This document shows positions 44,461-53,118 of a stretch of DNA of 64,000 bases, in pieces. A model generated the notes under the pieces. That model saw nothing but the letters and a program-made list of their open reading frames with translations. It did no database searches and had not been told where the DNA came from. The first letter of the stretch is position 1; the number at the start of each line of letters is the position of its first letter. Made by a program: the position numbers and the translations under genes. This DNA comes from an uncultured Vibrio sp. (GTDB taxonomy: Bacteria; Pseudomonadota; Gammaproteobacteria; Enterobacterales; Vibrionaceae). Location: NCBI GenBank assembly GCA_947504195.1, contig CANNGN010000001.1, positions 186,001-250,000 on the forward strand, read 5' to 3'.

Positions 44461-46149
44461 TTAATAGGCTGTTCGTTTGTAGCTCCGATATTCTGGCTTC
44501 CAAAAGTTAACCTCAATAGCTCGTTCCAGTGCTTCTTCACTAATTTCTGGTGCGACTTGCTGTTCAATCGCTTTTAAGCCTACGGCAAGTGCTATTTTCT
44601 TTGATACTGAGTGAATCTCTTCTAGAGGTGGTAGTAATGAACCATCGCCGGTAATAGCTAGCGGTGAACATTCTGCAAGCGCTCGACTGGATTCCATTAG
44701 CATTTCAGTTGTGACACGCGTGGCGTTAGACGCCAAAACACCCAAACCGATTCCAGGGAAAATATAGCTGTTATTACATTGAGCAATTTCAAAAGTTTTA
44801 TCGCCAACTTGTACTGGAGAAAAAGGACTTCCTGTTGCAACCAGAGCTTCGCCATGGGTCCAGTTGAGAATATTGTTCGGCGTACCTTCAACTCGGCTAG
44901 TTGGGTTCGATAATGGGAACACAATGGGTCTGGAACAGTGTTTGTGCATCTCTTTGATTACATCTTCGCTAAACAGTCCCGGGGCTCCAGAAACGCCGAT
45001 TAGGACAGTCGGTTTTGCTTCTCTAACGACGTCGAGTAATGAAAAACCATTCCCTTCAGTGTGCCAGTTTTGAGTGCTTTCTTTTTTCTGGACTAAGCGT
45101 TGTTGGAAATCCAGTAAGTTTGGCATTCCCTCTTGGAGTAAACCCCAACGGTCGACCATATAAACTTGAGAGCGCGCTTGTTCATCGCTAATTCCTTCAG
45201 ATACCATCTGTGCAATAATTGCTTCAGCGATACCACAACCAGCAGAGCCCGCACCGAGAAAGGTAATTCTTTGCTTTGACAGTTGGCTTCCGGCAGCTTT
45301 ACATGCCGCCATTAAAGATCCGACTGTGATCGCGGCTGTTCCCTGAATGTCATCATTGAAGCAACAAATTCTATCTTTATAGCGCTCAAGCAAGGGCATC
45401 GCATTGATTTGAGCAAAATCTTCAAACTGTATTAGAACGTCAGGCCAGCGGCGCAATACTGCTTGGATAAATTCTTCGACGAATTCGTTGTACTCTTCTC
45501 CGGTGATCCGAGTGTTTCGCCACCCCATATACATAGGGTCATCTAAACGCTGTGGGTTATTGGTACCAACATCTAATACGATAGGCAAAGTATAAGCAGG
45601 GCTGATACCTCCACAGGCGGTGTAGAGTGACAACTTGCCTATTGGGATACCCATACCACCGATGCCTTGATCGCCAAGCCCTAGGATACGTTCACCATCG
45701 GTTACCACAATAATTTTTACGTTTTGGTTAGAGGCATTATTTAATAAATCATCAATTCTATCTCGGTTACGGTAGGAGATAAAAACGCCACGCCCGCGAC
45801 GGTAAATATTGGAGAAGTTCTCACATGCTGCGCCCACAGTTGGTGTGTAGATGATAGGCATCATTTCAGTAACATGGTTTTGTACTAACCGGTAATAGAG
45901 CGTTTCATTAGTATCTTGAATATTACGTAAGTAGATATGCTTATCCATGTCACTATCAAAGCTGCAATATTGACGGTATGCGCGGTCAACTTGCTCTTCA
46001 ATTGTTTCGGTAATTTCGGGTAACAGTCCTTCGAGGTTGAACGAACGGCGCTCATCAGTAGTGAATGCGGCCCCTTTATTAAGAAGTGGCGTACTGAGTA
46101 GTGCCGTTCCGGCATAGGGGATATAGAGCGGGCGTTTGTCGTGATTCAT
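44461..46149 (-). CDS. maeA: NAD-dependent malic enzyme MaeA (SfcA)
   Basis: A 562-residue enzyme that oxidatively decarboxylates malate to pyruvate with NAD. Motifs: [76 protein letters not shown] and [15 protein letters not shown] (NAD site). Length fits the E. coli and V. cholerae proteins. ATG 46149 has AGGTT upstream and starts [12 protein letters not shown], as in homologues; a frame extended to 46266 is not supported. Confidence 0.96.
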   Translation of the reverse strand: MNHDKRPLYIPYAGTALLSTPLLNKGAAFTTDERRSFNLEGLLPEITETIEEQVDRAYRQYCSFDSDMDKHIYLRNIQDTNETLYYRLVQNHVTEMMPIIYTPTVGAACENFSNIYRRGRGVFISYRNRDRIDDLLNNASNQNVKIIVVTDGERILGLGDQGIGGMGIPIGKLSLYTACGGISPAYTLPIVLDVGTNNPQRLDDPMYMGWRNTRITGEEYNEFVEEFIQAVLRRWPDVLIQFEDFAQINAMPLLERYKDRICCFNDDIQGTAAITVGSLMAACKAAGSQLSKQRITFLGAGSAGCGIAEAIIAQMVSEGISDEQARSQVYMVDRWGLLQEGMPNLLDFQQRLVQKKESTQNWHTEGNGFSLLDVVREAKPTVLIGVSGAPGLFSEDVIKEMHKHCSRPIVFPLSNPTSRVEGTPNNILNWTHGEALVATGSPFSPVQVGDKTFEIAQCNNSYIFPGIGLGVLASNATRVTTEMLMESSRALAECSPLAITGDGSLLPPLEEIHSVSKKIALAVGLKAIEQQVAPEISEEALERAIEVNFWKPEYRSYKRTAY

Positions 46150-46505
46150 GTTAAACCTATTAGTCGATATTTGAAGGATACGAACAAAGTGTAATTGGCG
46201 GCTTATGTTATGTAAATAGAAAGGAAAGGTATAAGTTGTTGGAACCGAGTTACATTTGCATAACAAATGTTTTAGTTTTTTAAATTGACTGATGATTAAA
46301 CAGGACTTAATTCATGGTTGAAAATATTAATCAACTAGACACCGATGATGAATGAGATGTTCGATAACTGTTGCGATTTTGTTTTTTATATAGCCATTTA
46401 ATATATCTCGAGGCTATAAAAGACCGTTTTTTTATATTCCATTGCTATATTAACTTGGTTCATTAATAGTCAGATCATCATGGTATGACATGACAGGGAG
46501 GCGAG
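46150..46505. other. Divergent promoter region of maeA and unknown gene
   Basis: About 355 AT-rich bases. A 13-codon ORF (46314-46355) with an AGGA before it is present but has no further support. I see no named regulator site. Confidence 0.4.
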
Positions 46506-46880
46506 ATGAATAATTCAGCAGCAATGAATATCGAATTTGATTACACCAACTTTCTTGGAGAAAGTAGCAATCATCATTGGACCTTTGTTGAACTCTTTGG
46601 ATTTAAGTGGCCATCAGTCGGGAATAACCCAAATCAGGAGTTGGATAAAACCGCTGAACAAAAGCTTTGGGATGCCGCGATGAATCGCTTGTCATCTCAG
46701 CATAGCGATGAGTCGAATATCATAGTGCTGGTGGAGCTGGCTAGGGTGCAGGGTATTAGTTGTTTTCGTTTGAAAATGCCGTATCAGATACCTATGGAAC
46801 AGCGAACATTGATCGAACAGCAAGCAAATGCGAATTTGATCATTATTGCTCCAGAAGAATTTTTGGTGATGTTGTTATAG
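46506..46880 (+). CDS. Unknown small cytoplasmic protein
   Basis: A 124-residue soluble protein with no recognised domain. A strong ribosome site (AGGGAGG) precedes the ATG, and an intrinsic terminator follows, so it is a real single gene. The C-terminal half alternates beta and helix (NIIVLVELARVQG, CFRLKMPY, LIIIAPEEFLVMLL). No signal or membrane segment. Confidence 0.65.
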   Translation: MNNSAAMNIEFDYTNFLGESSNHHWTFVELFGFKWPSVGNNPNQELDKTAEQKLWDAAMNRLSSQHSDESNIIVLVELARVQGISCFRLKMPYQIPMEQRTLIEQQANANLIIIAPEEFLVMLL

Positions 46881-46912
46881 AAGCTTTCTTGCTTTTTCTG
46901 GGCTAAAATTGC

Positions 46913-46941
46913 AAAAGGGACTTCAAATGAAGTCCCTTTTT
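46913..46941. terminator. Bidirectional terminator
   Basis: Perfect 12-bp stem AAAAGGGACTTC (46913-46924) with GAAGTCCCTTTT (46929-46940), A-run and T-run at either side. Shared by the small unknown gene and convergent purC. Confidence 0.93.
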
Positions 46942-46957
46942 GATGTGATAATTCTGA

Positions 46958-48061
46958 TTAGTCGATCAAACCATATTGGGTTTTGAGTACATCAATAATT
47001 TCCTGTTTAGGGTTTTCACTCAGATGTAATGGTTTTCCTATCACTTTTTCAGCAATTTCAATGTAGGTTTTAGATACATTCATCATTGCTTCAAGTGGTA
47101 GTTCATTGTCTTTAGCAAGCGCTTCGCGTTCAGGCATACGCTCTTTATTAAGCAAAATATCTGGGTCTGGGAAATGGTTCAATAAGAATTGGCGGAAGCC
47201 TTCTTTTGAATTCTCCACTATTTCGCCTTTGTTGTAGGCTGCTTCGTCCCATAAGCGTGATGAATCTGGCGTACCAACTTCGTCCATGTAAATCAGTTTT
47301 TCTTGGCCTTTAGCATTAGTGACATAACCAAATTCGAATTTCGTATCAACAAAGATTTGTCCGATTTGCGCTAATGCGTTGCTAATCACGTCAAAACCTT
47401 GCGAAAGCAGTACTTCATATTGAGCAATGTCGTCTTTGGTGCTGAAATTAAATGCGGCGAAATTCTCTTCAATGTTGGCTTTAGTGATGTTGACATCATC
47501 CGCTTCCGGAACCCCAGGAATTCCTTTTAATATTCCTTTTGTGGAAGGCGTCATAATAAGTTCAGGTAGTTCTTTGTCTTTTCCTAACCCTTCCGGTAAT
47601 TGAATACCACAAAATTCACGTTCGCCTTTCTCATACGCACGCCACATTGAGCCAGTAATGTACTTACGACAAATTGCTTCAATCATTACAGGTTTGGCTT
47701 TCTGTACGATCCAGACAAATGGGTGAGGGATATCTAAGATATGACTATCTGCTAGCCCGTTATCTTTAAATAATTGGAACCAATGATTGGAAATGGCGTT
47801 AAGCGCCGCTCCTTTACCTGGAACACCTTTAAGGCCGCCTTCAGCATGCCATACACAATCGAAAGCCGAAAGGCGATCACTGATCACCATAATAGCCAAA
47901 GGTGCATCCGACGCAACATCGTAACCTTTTTCGAGAATCAGACGCTTACTATCTTCTTCGGTAAGCCAATAAACAGAACGGACTTTACCGCTATGTACTG
48001 GGAGGTGAGTTCGAATTGGGAGGTCATCGTTGACGGCAAGAACTTGATCTGCAAGGCTCAT
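46958..48061 (-). CDS. purC: SAICAR synthase PurC (long type)
   Basis: A 367-residue phosphoribosylaminoimidazole-succinocarboxamide synthase, purine synthesis. Shows [56 protein letters not shown] and [14 protein letters not shown]. It is the longer form found in vibrios rather than the 237-residue E. coli type. ATG 48061 has AGGA 8 bases upstream. A PurR box lies about 100 bases upstream. Confidence 0.95.
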   Translation of the reverse strand: MSLADQVLAVNDDLPIRTHLPVHSGKVRSVYWLTEEDSKRLILEKGYDVASDAPLAIMVISDRLSAFDCVWHAEGGLKGVPGKGAALNAISNHWFQLFKDNGLADSHILDIPHPFVWIVQKAKPVMIEAICRKYITGSMWRAYEKGEREFCGIQLPEGLGKDKELPELIMTPSTKGILKGIPGVPEADDVNITKANIEENFAAFNFSTKDDIAQYEVLLSQGFDVISNALAQIGQIFVDTKFEFGYVTNAKGQEKLIYMDEVGTPDSSRLWDEAAYNKGEIVENSKEGFRQFLLNHFPDPDILLNKERMPEREALAKDNELPLEAMMNVSKTYIEIAEKVIGKPLHLSENPKQEIIDVLKTQYGLID

Positions 48062-48163
48062 TAAGACATTCCTATCATTTATAAAACGCCACATAGAGAT
48101 GGGTTATTGGATAAAAAATTGCTGAGCGAATAATACCAGAACTTGAGTGATACGCCATCTAAA

Positions 48164-48179
48164 AAGCAAACGATTGCTT
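48164..48179 (-). promoter_or_regulatory. PurR operator upstream of purC
   Basis: AAGCAAACGATTGCTT fits the PurR consensus (A-GCAAACGTTT-C-T) with small deviations and lies 103 bases before the purC start. It suggests repression by PurR with purine corepressor. Confidence 0.75.
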
Positions 48180-48249
48180 AATTTTATTTGGCCGAGATTT
48201 TAGATTAGAGAATAAGAAAAACGTAGAGTACTAAAAAAGAGAAAATTTA

Positions 48250-48273
48250 AGCGAAAACAAGGATGTTTTCGCT
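48250..48273 (-). terminator. Terminator of the SulA-like gene
   Basis: On the minus strand a 9-bp stem AGCGAAAAC/GTTTTCGCT (48273-48265 with 48258-48250) is followed by a T-rich tract (TTAAATTTTCTCTTTTTT). Confidence 0.65.
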
Positions 48274-48297
48274 AACAACAGTACAACGAGGCATCAA

Positions 48298-48687
48298 TTA
48301 GTGAAGTAGGGTGCTTCTCGTATTGACGAAAAATAATTGACAGTCATGGATTTCGGCCAGGATATATAAACGAGATTGTTGTTCTACAGGAATTTGGTTT
48401 GAGGCAACGATAGCACTGGCATTACCGGAATAGATGGCTTTTTCAACGACATCTGATTCGGAAAACTGGCGAGAAGGCATTAAATGAATCACTTTGCTAC
48501 TCCAAGATTGATCAGTCGATACTTCGACAATGTGATGACGTGGGCATTGCGATGTAAACATAATCCATTGTGGAAGGTGCGCCAGTTCGCTTAATTGATC
48601 ATTGACACCATATAAGTTAACTCGGCTTTCTGAAGAGAGAAATAGATGGTCATTGTTTTCAATAGAATTTACTGTGTTAAAAATCAT
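48298..48687 (-). CDS. SOS-regulated SulA-like cell division inhibitor (probable)
   Basis: A 129-residue soluble protein starting at ATG 48687 (AAGGA upstream). A LexA box sits 22 bases before the start, so it should be SOS-induced. Segments such as WIMFTSQCPRHHIVEVS, SKVIHLMPSRQ, VVEKAIYSGNASAIVASNQI and LYILAEIHDCQLFFVN parallel E. coli SulA (QLWLTP..., SKVM-IS, ALRTGNYSVVIG, LVDAANEGNAMGFIM). SulA binds FtsZ and blocks division during DNA damage. The match is by eye and weak in identity; a RecA-like or other SOS cell-cycle factor is possible. Confidence 0.6.
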   Translation of the reverse strand: MIFNTVNSIENNDHLFLSSESRVNLYGVNDQLSELAHLPQWIMFTSQCPRHHIVEVSTDQSWSSKVIHLMPSRQFSESDVVEKAIYSGNASAIVASNQIPVEQQSRLYILAEIHDCQLFFVNTRSTLLH

Positions 48688-48708
48688 AATACTGTTTCCT
48701 TGCACATG

Positions 48709-48724
48709 CTGTATGTCTATACAG
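48709..48724 (-). promoter_or_regulatory. LexA (SOS) box
   Basis: CTGTATGTCTATACAG has perfect CTGT and ACAG ends with the 8-base spacer of the LexA consensus. It overlaps a plausible promoter (-35 TTGATC and -10 TACTGT, 17 bases apart on the minus strand). Confidence 0.88.
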
Positions 48725-49163
48725 TATTATTTTCCGCAGTACTGATCAAGTAAAAATTGTTCATTTTGCAAACATAAATGCGATTGAGTTCTATATATGT
48801 GCTACAAAAATAGTCAAATTAAGAAAATGAGATGTGATATAGGATGGAACTTAAGGAGAACATAGGGGTATATATTTATGATAATACAGACGTTTTTAGG
48901 ATTCGGTATCCATAGCGGAATATTCATAGCCAACGAAACTGGATCTACGATAGGAGTGTTGAGAGGTCAGCAGGGATGTCTGTAGGAATAGGACTATTAC
49001 GTTCTATGACAAGTCGTTTGTGCAATCGAGCAAAGCTTCAACTACAGCAAAACAGATGAATTATCGTTGGATTGGACACAGTAATCTGTTTTGCGAGTTC
49101 TTGCATTAAATCGATGAGTAGGGAGCTCATTCGATTGCATACTATTGATGAGGATTAATTGTA
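48725..49163. other. Long intergenic region with inverted repeat
   Basis: About 440 bases. It contains an 11-bp perfect inverted repeat (49047-49057 with 49084-49094, GCAAAACAGAT type) separated by 26 bases, and a doubtful 35-codon ORF (48878-48985). No known RNA family recognised. Confidence 0.35.
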
Positions 49164-49364
49164 TTAGGCATGACGCGCTAAATTGTTTTCGTTGGGAAAG
49201 CGTTGCAATGCTGCAAGTTCAGCTAGATTAAATTGGCGGACATCCAAGCGAGCAAGTTCATTACAATCTTCACATGAGTGGTGACACTTTCCATCTACAT
49301 AATGATGCTTTGTTAAATAGTTAGGTTGATTGCACCAGTCGCAAACACCTTCGATAGTAAACAT
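49164..49364 (-). CDS. Small cysteine-rich (zinc ribbon-like) protein
   Basis: A 66-residue protein with C8-x2-C11 and C27-x3-C31-x2-C34, plus several His, suggesting zinc binding. GGGAGAAA before the ATG is a good ribosome site. No known name; it could be a regulatory adaptor. Confidence 0.65.
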   Translation of the reverse strand: MFTIEGVCDWCNQPNYLTKHHYVDGKCHHSCEDCNELARLDVRQFNLAELAALQRFPNENNLARHA

Positions 49365-49510
49365 TAAATTTCTCCCAAATATTACTAGTTATATTGTAAG
49401 ACATATTAATGCAGTTAATTATTACACAGATGTTAACAATTGGTTAAATCTAGCCCATTAAGTGTGACTAATGTCTATTTATATAGTGGACTGACTCAAT
49501 TTAATTCTGT

Positions 49511-50551
49511 TTATTGAATTCTAGACTTGCGTGCTTGTTGTGCTTTTTTAAGCGTAACGAGCAGTTTAAGGGAGTGGTTTAGATTCGTCATTGCTGAATC
49601 GGTTCCGCCTGCGTCGGGATGATAGATTTTACTTAACTGGCGATAACGCAGTTTTAATTGCTTTTCATCGGGGATAGCTTTGGAGCTGCATCCAAATAGA
49701 ACACAGGCATGTTCCAATTGCTGTTGATTAGCTGACGGTTTTTTATCTTGGCTTTGTTGTAGCTTTTTGTATTGCTTAACTATCTTAGACATTTGTTGTT
49801 TTTGTCTTTCAACAGTACGTTGGCTTGATTTTAGCTGTTTTGATAGATCATCTTGTTTTTGTCTTTGCTGACCCGTTTGTTTAATTCGTTTTTTTCTACT
49901 GCGAACCTTTAGTGAACCAGTTATAAGAGCGAATATCGCAATTGCACTAATGGTTATGATATCAGTATGGGCGATACCATTTGTTTGATTAATAGGATCG
50001 CCAGTTTTCTTATCCGTTTCTTCTGAGTTCAGCGATAGCGTTTCAGACAATTGTTCAAGCTGTTGGACTCGCTGCAGTCTCTTTCCATCGAATTTTGCCT
50101 GTAATAGCGCATTGTATTGTTCTTCTGCTGCTTCTGAGTCTATCGCTGCAATTCGATACCAGGCAATACTTTGATCGATAGACGCAATCCTATCGCCATA
50201 TTGAGAGTAAAATTCTCCAAGCCTTATAGCATCGTCATGGTTTCCTTTAACGGCGTGTAAGCTAAGCCAATACAGAGCTTCTTGTAGTTCTTGAGATGAT
50301 GGGGTGTCGGTAAGATAGAGTTTGATTAACTCCTTTTGCGCCGGGATGCTTCCCAATTCCGAGGCTTGTTCAAACCAGTATTGTGCTTTTTGTATCGAAG
50401 GTTCAACACCCGTTCCTTGTTGATAAGTAACGGCTAATTGATATTGAGCGAGTGGATCACGCTGTGCAGCGAGGCGTTGTAATTCATTGATATCACTAGC
50501 ATGTGATTGCCATGCGATTAAACTAATTAGTAACGTCGATGCAAGCTTCAA
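49511..50551 (-). CDS. Sel1-like repeat protein with membrane helix and C-terminal J domain
   Basis: A 346-residue protein. Signal peptide (1-18, cleavage after SHA), Sel1/TPR-like helical repeats (about 25-160: AQYQLAVTYQQGTGVEPSIQKAQYWFEQA and following), a membrane helix (about 199-214), a basic coiled coil (220-265) and a C-terminal DnaJ-like J domain (about 278-335) with the HPD motif at 311-313 (IYHPDAGG). The topology puts the repeats in the periplasm and the J domain in the cytoplasm, where it could stimulate DnaK. Function unknown. Confidence 0.85.
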   Translation of the reverse strand: MKLASTLLISLIAWQSHASDINELQRLAAQRDPLAQYQLAVTYQQGTGVEPSIQKAQYWFEQASELGSIPAQKELIKLYLTDTPSSQELQEALYWLSLHAVKGNHDDAIRLGEFYSQYGDRIASIDQSIAWYRIAAIDSEAAEEQYNALLQAKFDGKRLQRVQQLEQLSETLSLNSEETDKKTGDPINQTNGIAHTDIITISAIAIFALITGSLKVRSRKKRIKQTGQQRQKQDDLSKQLKSSQRTVERQKQQMSKIVKQYKKLQQSQDKKPSANQQQLEHACVLFGCSSKAIPDEKQLKLRYRQLSKIYHPDAGGTDSAMTNLNHSLKLLVTLKKAQQARKSRIQ

Positions 50552-50590
50552 ATGCCTTATTCTCTCTTTCCATTGAAATAAAGGATATCA

Positions 50591-50631
50591 ATAAAGATAC
50601 AAGATGACGGAAATTATCTTCGTATCTTTAT
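50591..50631 (-). terminator. AT-rich hairpin after the OmpA-like lipoprotein gene
   Basis: A 15-bp stem with one bulged C (50591-50605 with 50616-50631) just past the lipoprotein stop. AU-rich and without a T-run, so moderate as a terminator. Confidence 0.5.
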
Positions 50632-50643
50632 CGGTCTAATACT

Positions 50644-51312
50644 TTATTGTAGTGGAAGAATTTGAATTTCGACACGTCGATTACATGCACGTCCCGCAGC
50701 AGTATCATTGCTACATAACGCAACACGTTCTCCGTAACCTCGAGAAATAGCACGTCCAGCAGTAACGCCTTGTGATACCAAATAGGCTCTGACTGATTCA
50801 GCACGTTGTTCGGAAAGAACTTGGTTAGTTTGATCACTACCGGTACTGTCGGTATGACCTTCAATAACTAAGCTTGTGTTTGGGTATTCAACCAATATAG
50901 TGGCGACACCCGATAAAGTATTGTGGATTGAAGACGTGAGTTGGTAAGAATTAGTATCAAAACCAATACCATTTTCCATGCGAAGTAGAAGTTCATTTTC
51001 ACCGACTCGCTCTACTTGTACTCCTGAGTTGACCAACTCTTGACGAAGCGCTTCTTCCTGTTGATCGAAATAGTAACCAACGCCTCCTCCAATTGCTCCA
51101 CCACCGACTGCACCAATAAGCACATTTTGGCGGCGTTCTTTGGCACTGTCTCCAGTTGCGAGTCCAATCGCTACTCCTGAAAGAGCACCGATAATCGCCC
51201 CTTTCGTCGCAGAATTAGTTTCACTTTCCCCGGTTGTCGCATTTTGTCGTTGAGTCGTTTCACATCCAGCGAGAAGTGCAACAACAGATAAAGCAATCGT
51301 CAATTTTTTCAC
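50644..51312 (-). CDS. OmpA-family lipoprotein (YiaD-like)
   Basis: A 222-residue outer-membrane lipoprotein. Lipobox LLAGC (Cys17), glycine-zipper segment (about 37-85: GAIIGALSGVAIGL, GAVGGGAIGGGVGYYF) and an OmpA peptidoglycan-binding domain (about 105-220) with VIEGHTDSTGSDQTNQVLSEQRAESVRAYL and NRRVEI. It resembles YiaD and related proteins that link outer membrane and cell wall. Confidence 0.92.
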   Translation of the reverse strand: MKKLTIALSVVALLAGCETTQRQNATTGESETNSATKGAIIGALSGVAIGLATGDSAKERRQNVLIGAVGGGAIGGGVGYYFDQQEEALRQELVNSGVQVERVGENELLLRMENGIGFDTNSYQLTSSIHNTLSGVATILVEYPNTSLVIEGHTDSTGSDQTNQVLSEQRAESVRAYLVSQGVTAGRAISRGYGERVALCSNDTAAGRACNRRVEIQILPLQ

Positions 51313-51355
51313 TTACATCTCTCCAATTATTGGTGATTCAGTTCTATGACAACAA

Positions 51356-52039
51356 TTATTTCAATTGTTTCGGTCGTTGTGCTCCGTCAATCGGTTTATT
51401 GACAGAAACTCGGCGACCTTTTTTCAATCCTACTTCGTAGTCGGCGGTTATTGCTTTCATTGCTTCGTTTAATTGCTTCTTAAACGTTTCACGGTCGATG
51501 TTCTCGAATTCTTTATCAATATAGTTGTTTATTTTATTATTTGACTCATCGTCAGGAGTAATAATGGGGAGCTTTTCGAGTGCGCCTTCGATCCAACCCG
51601 AAACAAATGAGCTTACACGGCGAGTGACTTCGGTGGTTGGGGTCCCACTACCAGAAAAACTGTTGCGGAATTGTCCGGTTTGCTCATTGAGTTCACGGTA
51701 AATAATATCAAAGGCAAATGCGGCAAAAATGGCCCGATCTGCTTCACCAATAAACTCAACTCGTTTTAACCCTTTATGATTGAGTAGCACTGCCTCAACA
51801 CCAAATTTGGTATTGATCCCTCTGATGATTCTTAGAATATTGTGGCTAATACTTGCAGGCAGTAGATGCGACGATTGCGTTTTCCCCATCTTAATGAACT
51901 CAATATCGTCTTTATCAAGACCATACTTAAGCATAAGACGGTGAGCCATTTTTATGGCATTCGCGGCTTCATTCACGTTGGCTGAGTTACCTAGTTCTAG
52001 GCACTTGGCGATTTTTTTTAGCGCTTTTTGCTTATCCAT
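51356..52039 (-). CDS. DUF2786 domain-containing protein
   Basis: A 227-residue cytoplasmic protein. The N-terminal 45 residues (KALKKIAKCLELGNSANVNEAANAIKMAHRLMLKYGL) are the DUF2786 domain, often found in vibrios and phage; the rest resembles the DUF7168-type companion region. Function unknown. ATG 52039 is preceded by an in-frame TTG; neither has a strong ribosome site. Confidence 0.85.
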   Translation of the reverse strand: MDKQKALKKIAKCLELGNSANVNEAANAIKMAHRLMLKYGLDKDDIEFIKMGKTQSSHLLPASISHNILRIIRGINTKFGVEAVLLNHKGLKRVEFIGEADRAIFAAFAFDIIYRELNEQTGQFRNSFSGSGTPTTEVTRRVSSFVSGWIEGALEKLPIITPDDESNNKINNYIDKEFENIDRETFKKQLNEAMKAITADYEVGLKKGRRVSVNKPIDGAQRPKQLK

Positions 52040-52177
52040 CAAGCTGCAATTACTTTCTCGAAAAAATTGGGTCGGTTATTTTAGCCTGTGTCGCTAAAAA
52101 TATAAAGGGCAGTACCGAGGCTAATTTGAGTAGTGTGAACCGACTTAAACTAACACTAGTAATAAAAATACACCAAC

Positions 52178-52202
52178 AGCATAGCGACTATACCGCTATG
52201 CT
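52178..52202 (-). terminator. Terminator after the DUF3334 gene
   Basis: On the minus strand, AGCATAGCG/CGCTATGCT form a 9-bp stem with 7-base loop, followed by a T-rich tract (GTATTTTTATT). It lies 27 bases past the gene's stop. Confidence 0.65.
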
Positions 52203-52229
52203 ATTTGGGTATATTTATGATTAAGCCCG

Positions 52230-52919
52230 TTATATGCCTAATTCGGCGAGTAGGTCATCACTCCCATCGCTAGCAGTGTCATTTTTGGCTTGTTTGTCTT
52301 TTTTGTTTTCCATGCGACTCAATTCAGCTTCGAGAATAGAATCGGCAGTTTCTTCAACACTAGATTCAAATTCTTCCAATTGGATAAATTCGGTTTTATC
52401 CATTGCCAACTCAAGATAGAAAATATTGTTGGCTTCGGTAGAGAATGTCACGCGACGAGCTTGAGGGCGATCCAAATTGGTATCAACTGAAAGGTTTACC
52501 TGTTTATTTAATGCGAGCATTTTAGGTTGGTTCTGAGTGATATTGGTTTGAAGGTCCTTGCGAATTTTATTTGTAAAATCGCCTACTAACTGGTTCATTA
52601 ATTCCCCGAGTACATCACCCACTTCATCTGAGGTATGGGCTATTGCTAGCTCTTCCTCCGGCATGCCCATATTACGCATATAGTTGGTATAAAGCTCTAG
52701 CGCTGCTTTGGCGGTGAAATTAATAACAACTAGCCCTGAAAACCCTCCATCGAAGAGCACAAAGCAACCAAAATCAGGTTTTAACGTTGTTTTATGTATT
52801 TTTTGGACCATAGCTGAGTAGGTGACTTTAGATTCTGTTGCAACACTCAGTACACCAGTAACCGACTGACATAATTTGAGTAAGATATCTTCTGTAGTTA
52901 TAACGTGATTTTTTTTCAT
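52230..52919 (-). CDS. DUF3334 / CheX-like protein
   Basis: A 229-residue protein of the DUF3334 family with a CheC/CheX-type fold. DEVGDVLGELMNQLVGDF shows the E-x2-N motif (ELMN) of the phosphatase helix. A flexible acidic and Lys-rich tail follows (about 195-229), ending DDLLAELGI. Phosphatase activity on a response regulator is plausible by family; no partner is seen here. Monocistronic, with a terminator. Confidence 0.8.
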   Translation of the reverse strand: MKKNHVITTEDILLKLCQSVTGVLSVATESKVTYSAMVQKIHKTTLKPDFGCFVLFDGGFSGLVVINFTAKAALELYTNYMRNMGMPEEELAIAHTSDEVGDVLGELMNQLVGDFTNKIRKDLQTNITQNQPKMLALNKQVNLSVDTNLDRPQARRVTFSTEANNIFYLELAMDKTEFIQLEEFESSVEETADSILEAELSRMENKKDKQAKNDTASDGSDDLLAELGI

Positions 52920-53118
52920 TGTATTGTCCGTTAATGCAAATGATCGAATTCTCTATGTGAGAAATAAAATTCGTTAAGTGTTTTGGCTTAGAAGCCTAGA
53001 TTTTCCGTTTTGAACACTGTCACAAATGTTGTAAAGTGACGCCTCTAAATCATAATAATAAAAATCTTAATTAATCACCCAACCCAATGGGATATCGCCT
53101 AGCAGGGGCAGGAAGCAA

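Noticed and set aside
46314..46355. 13-codon ORF in the maeA upstream region
   Set aside because: It has an AGGA upstream, but there is no coupling to a downstream gene and such short ORFs occur by chance.
48878..48985. 35-codon ORF in the gap before the small Cys-rich gene
   Set aside because: Only a modest AGGGG ribosome site and no recognisable product. It may be real but is not supported.
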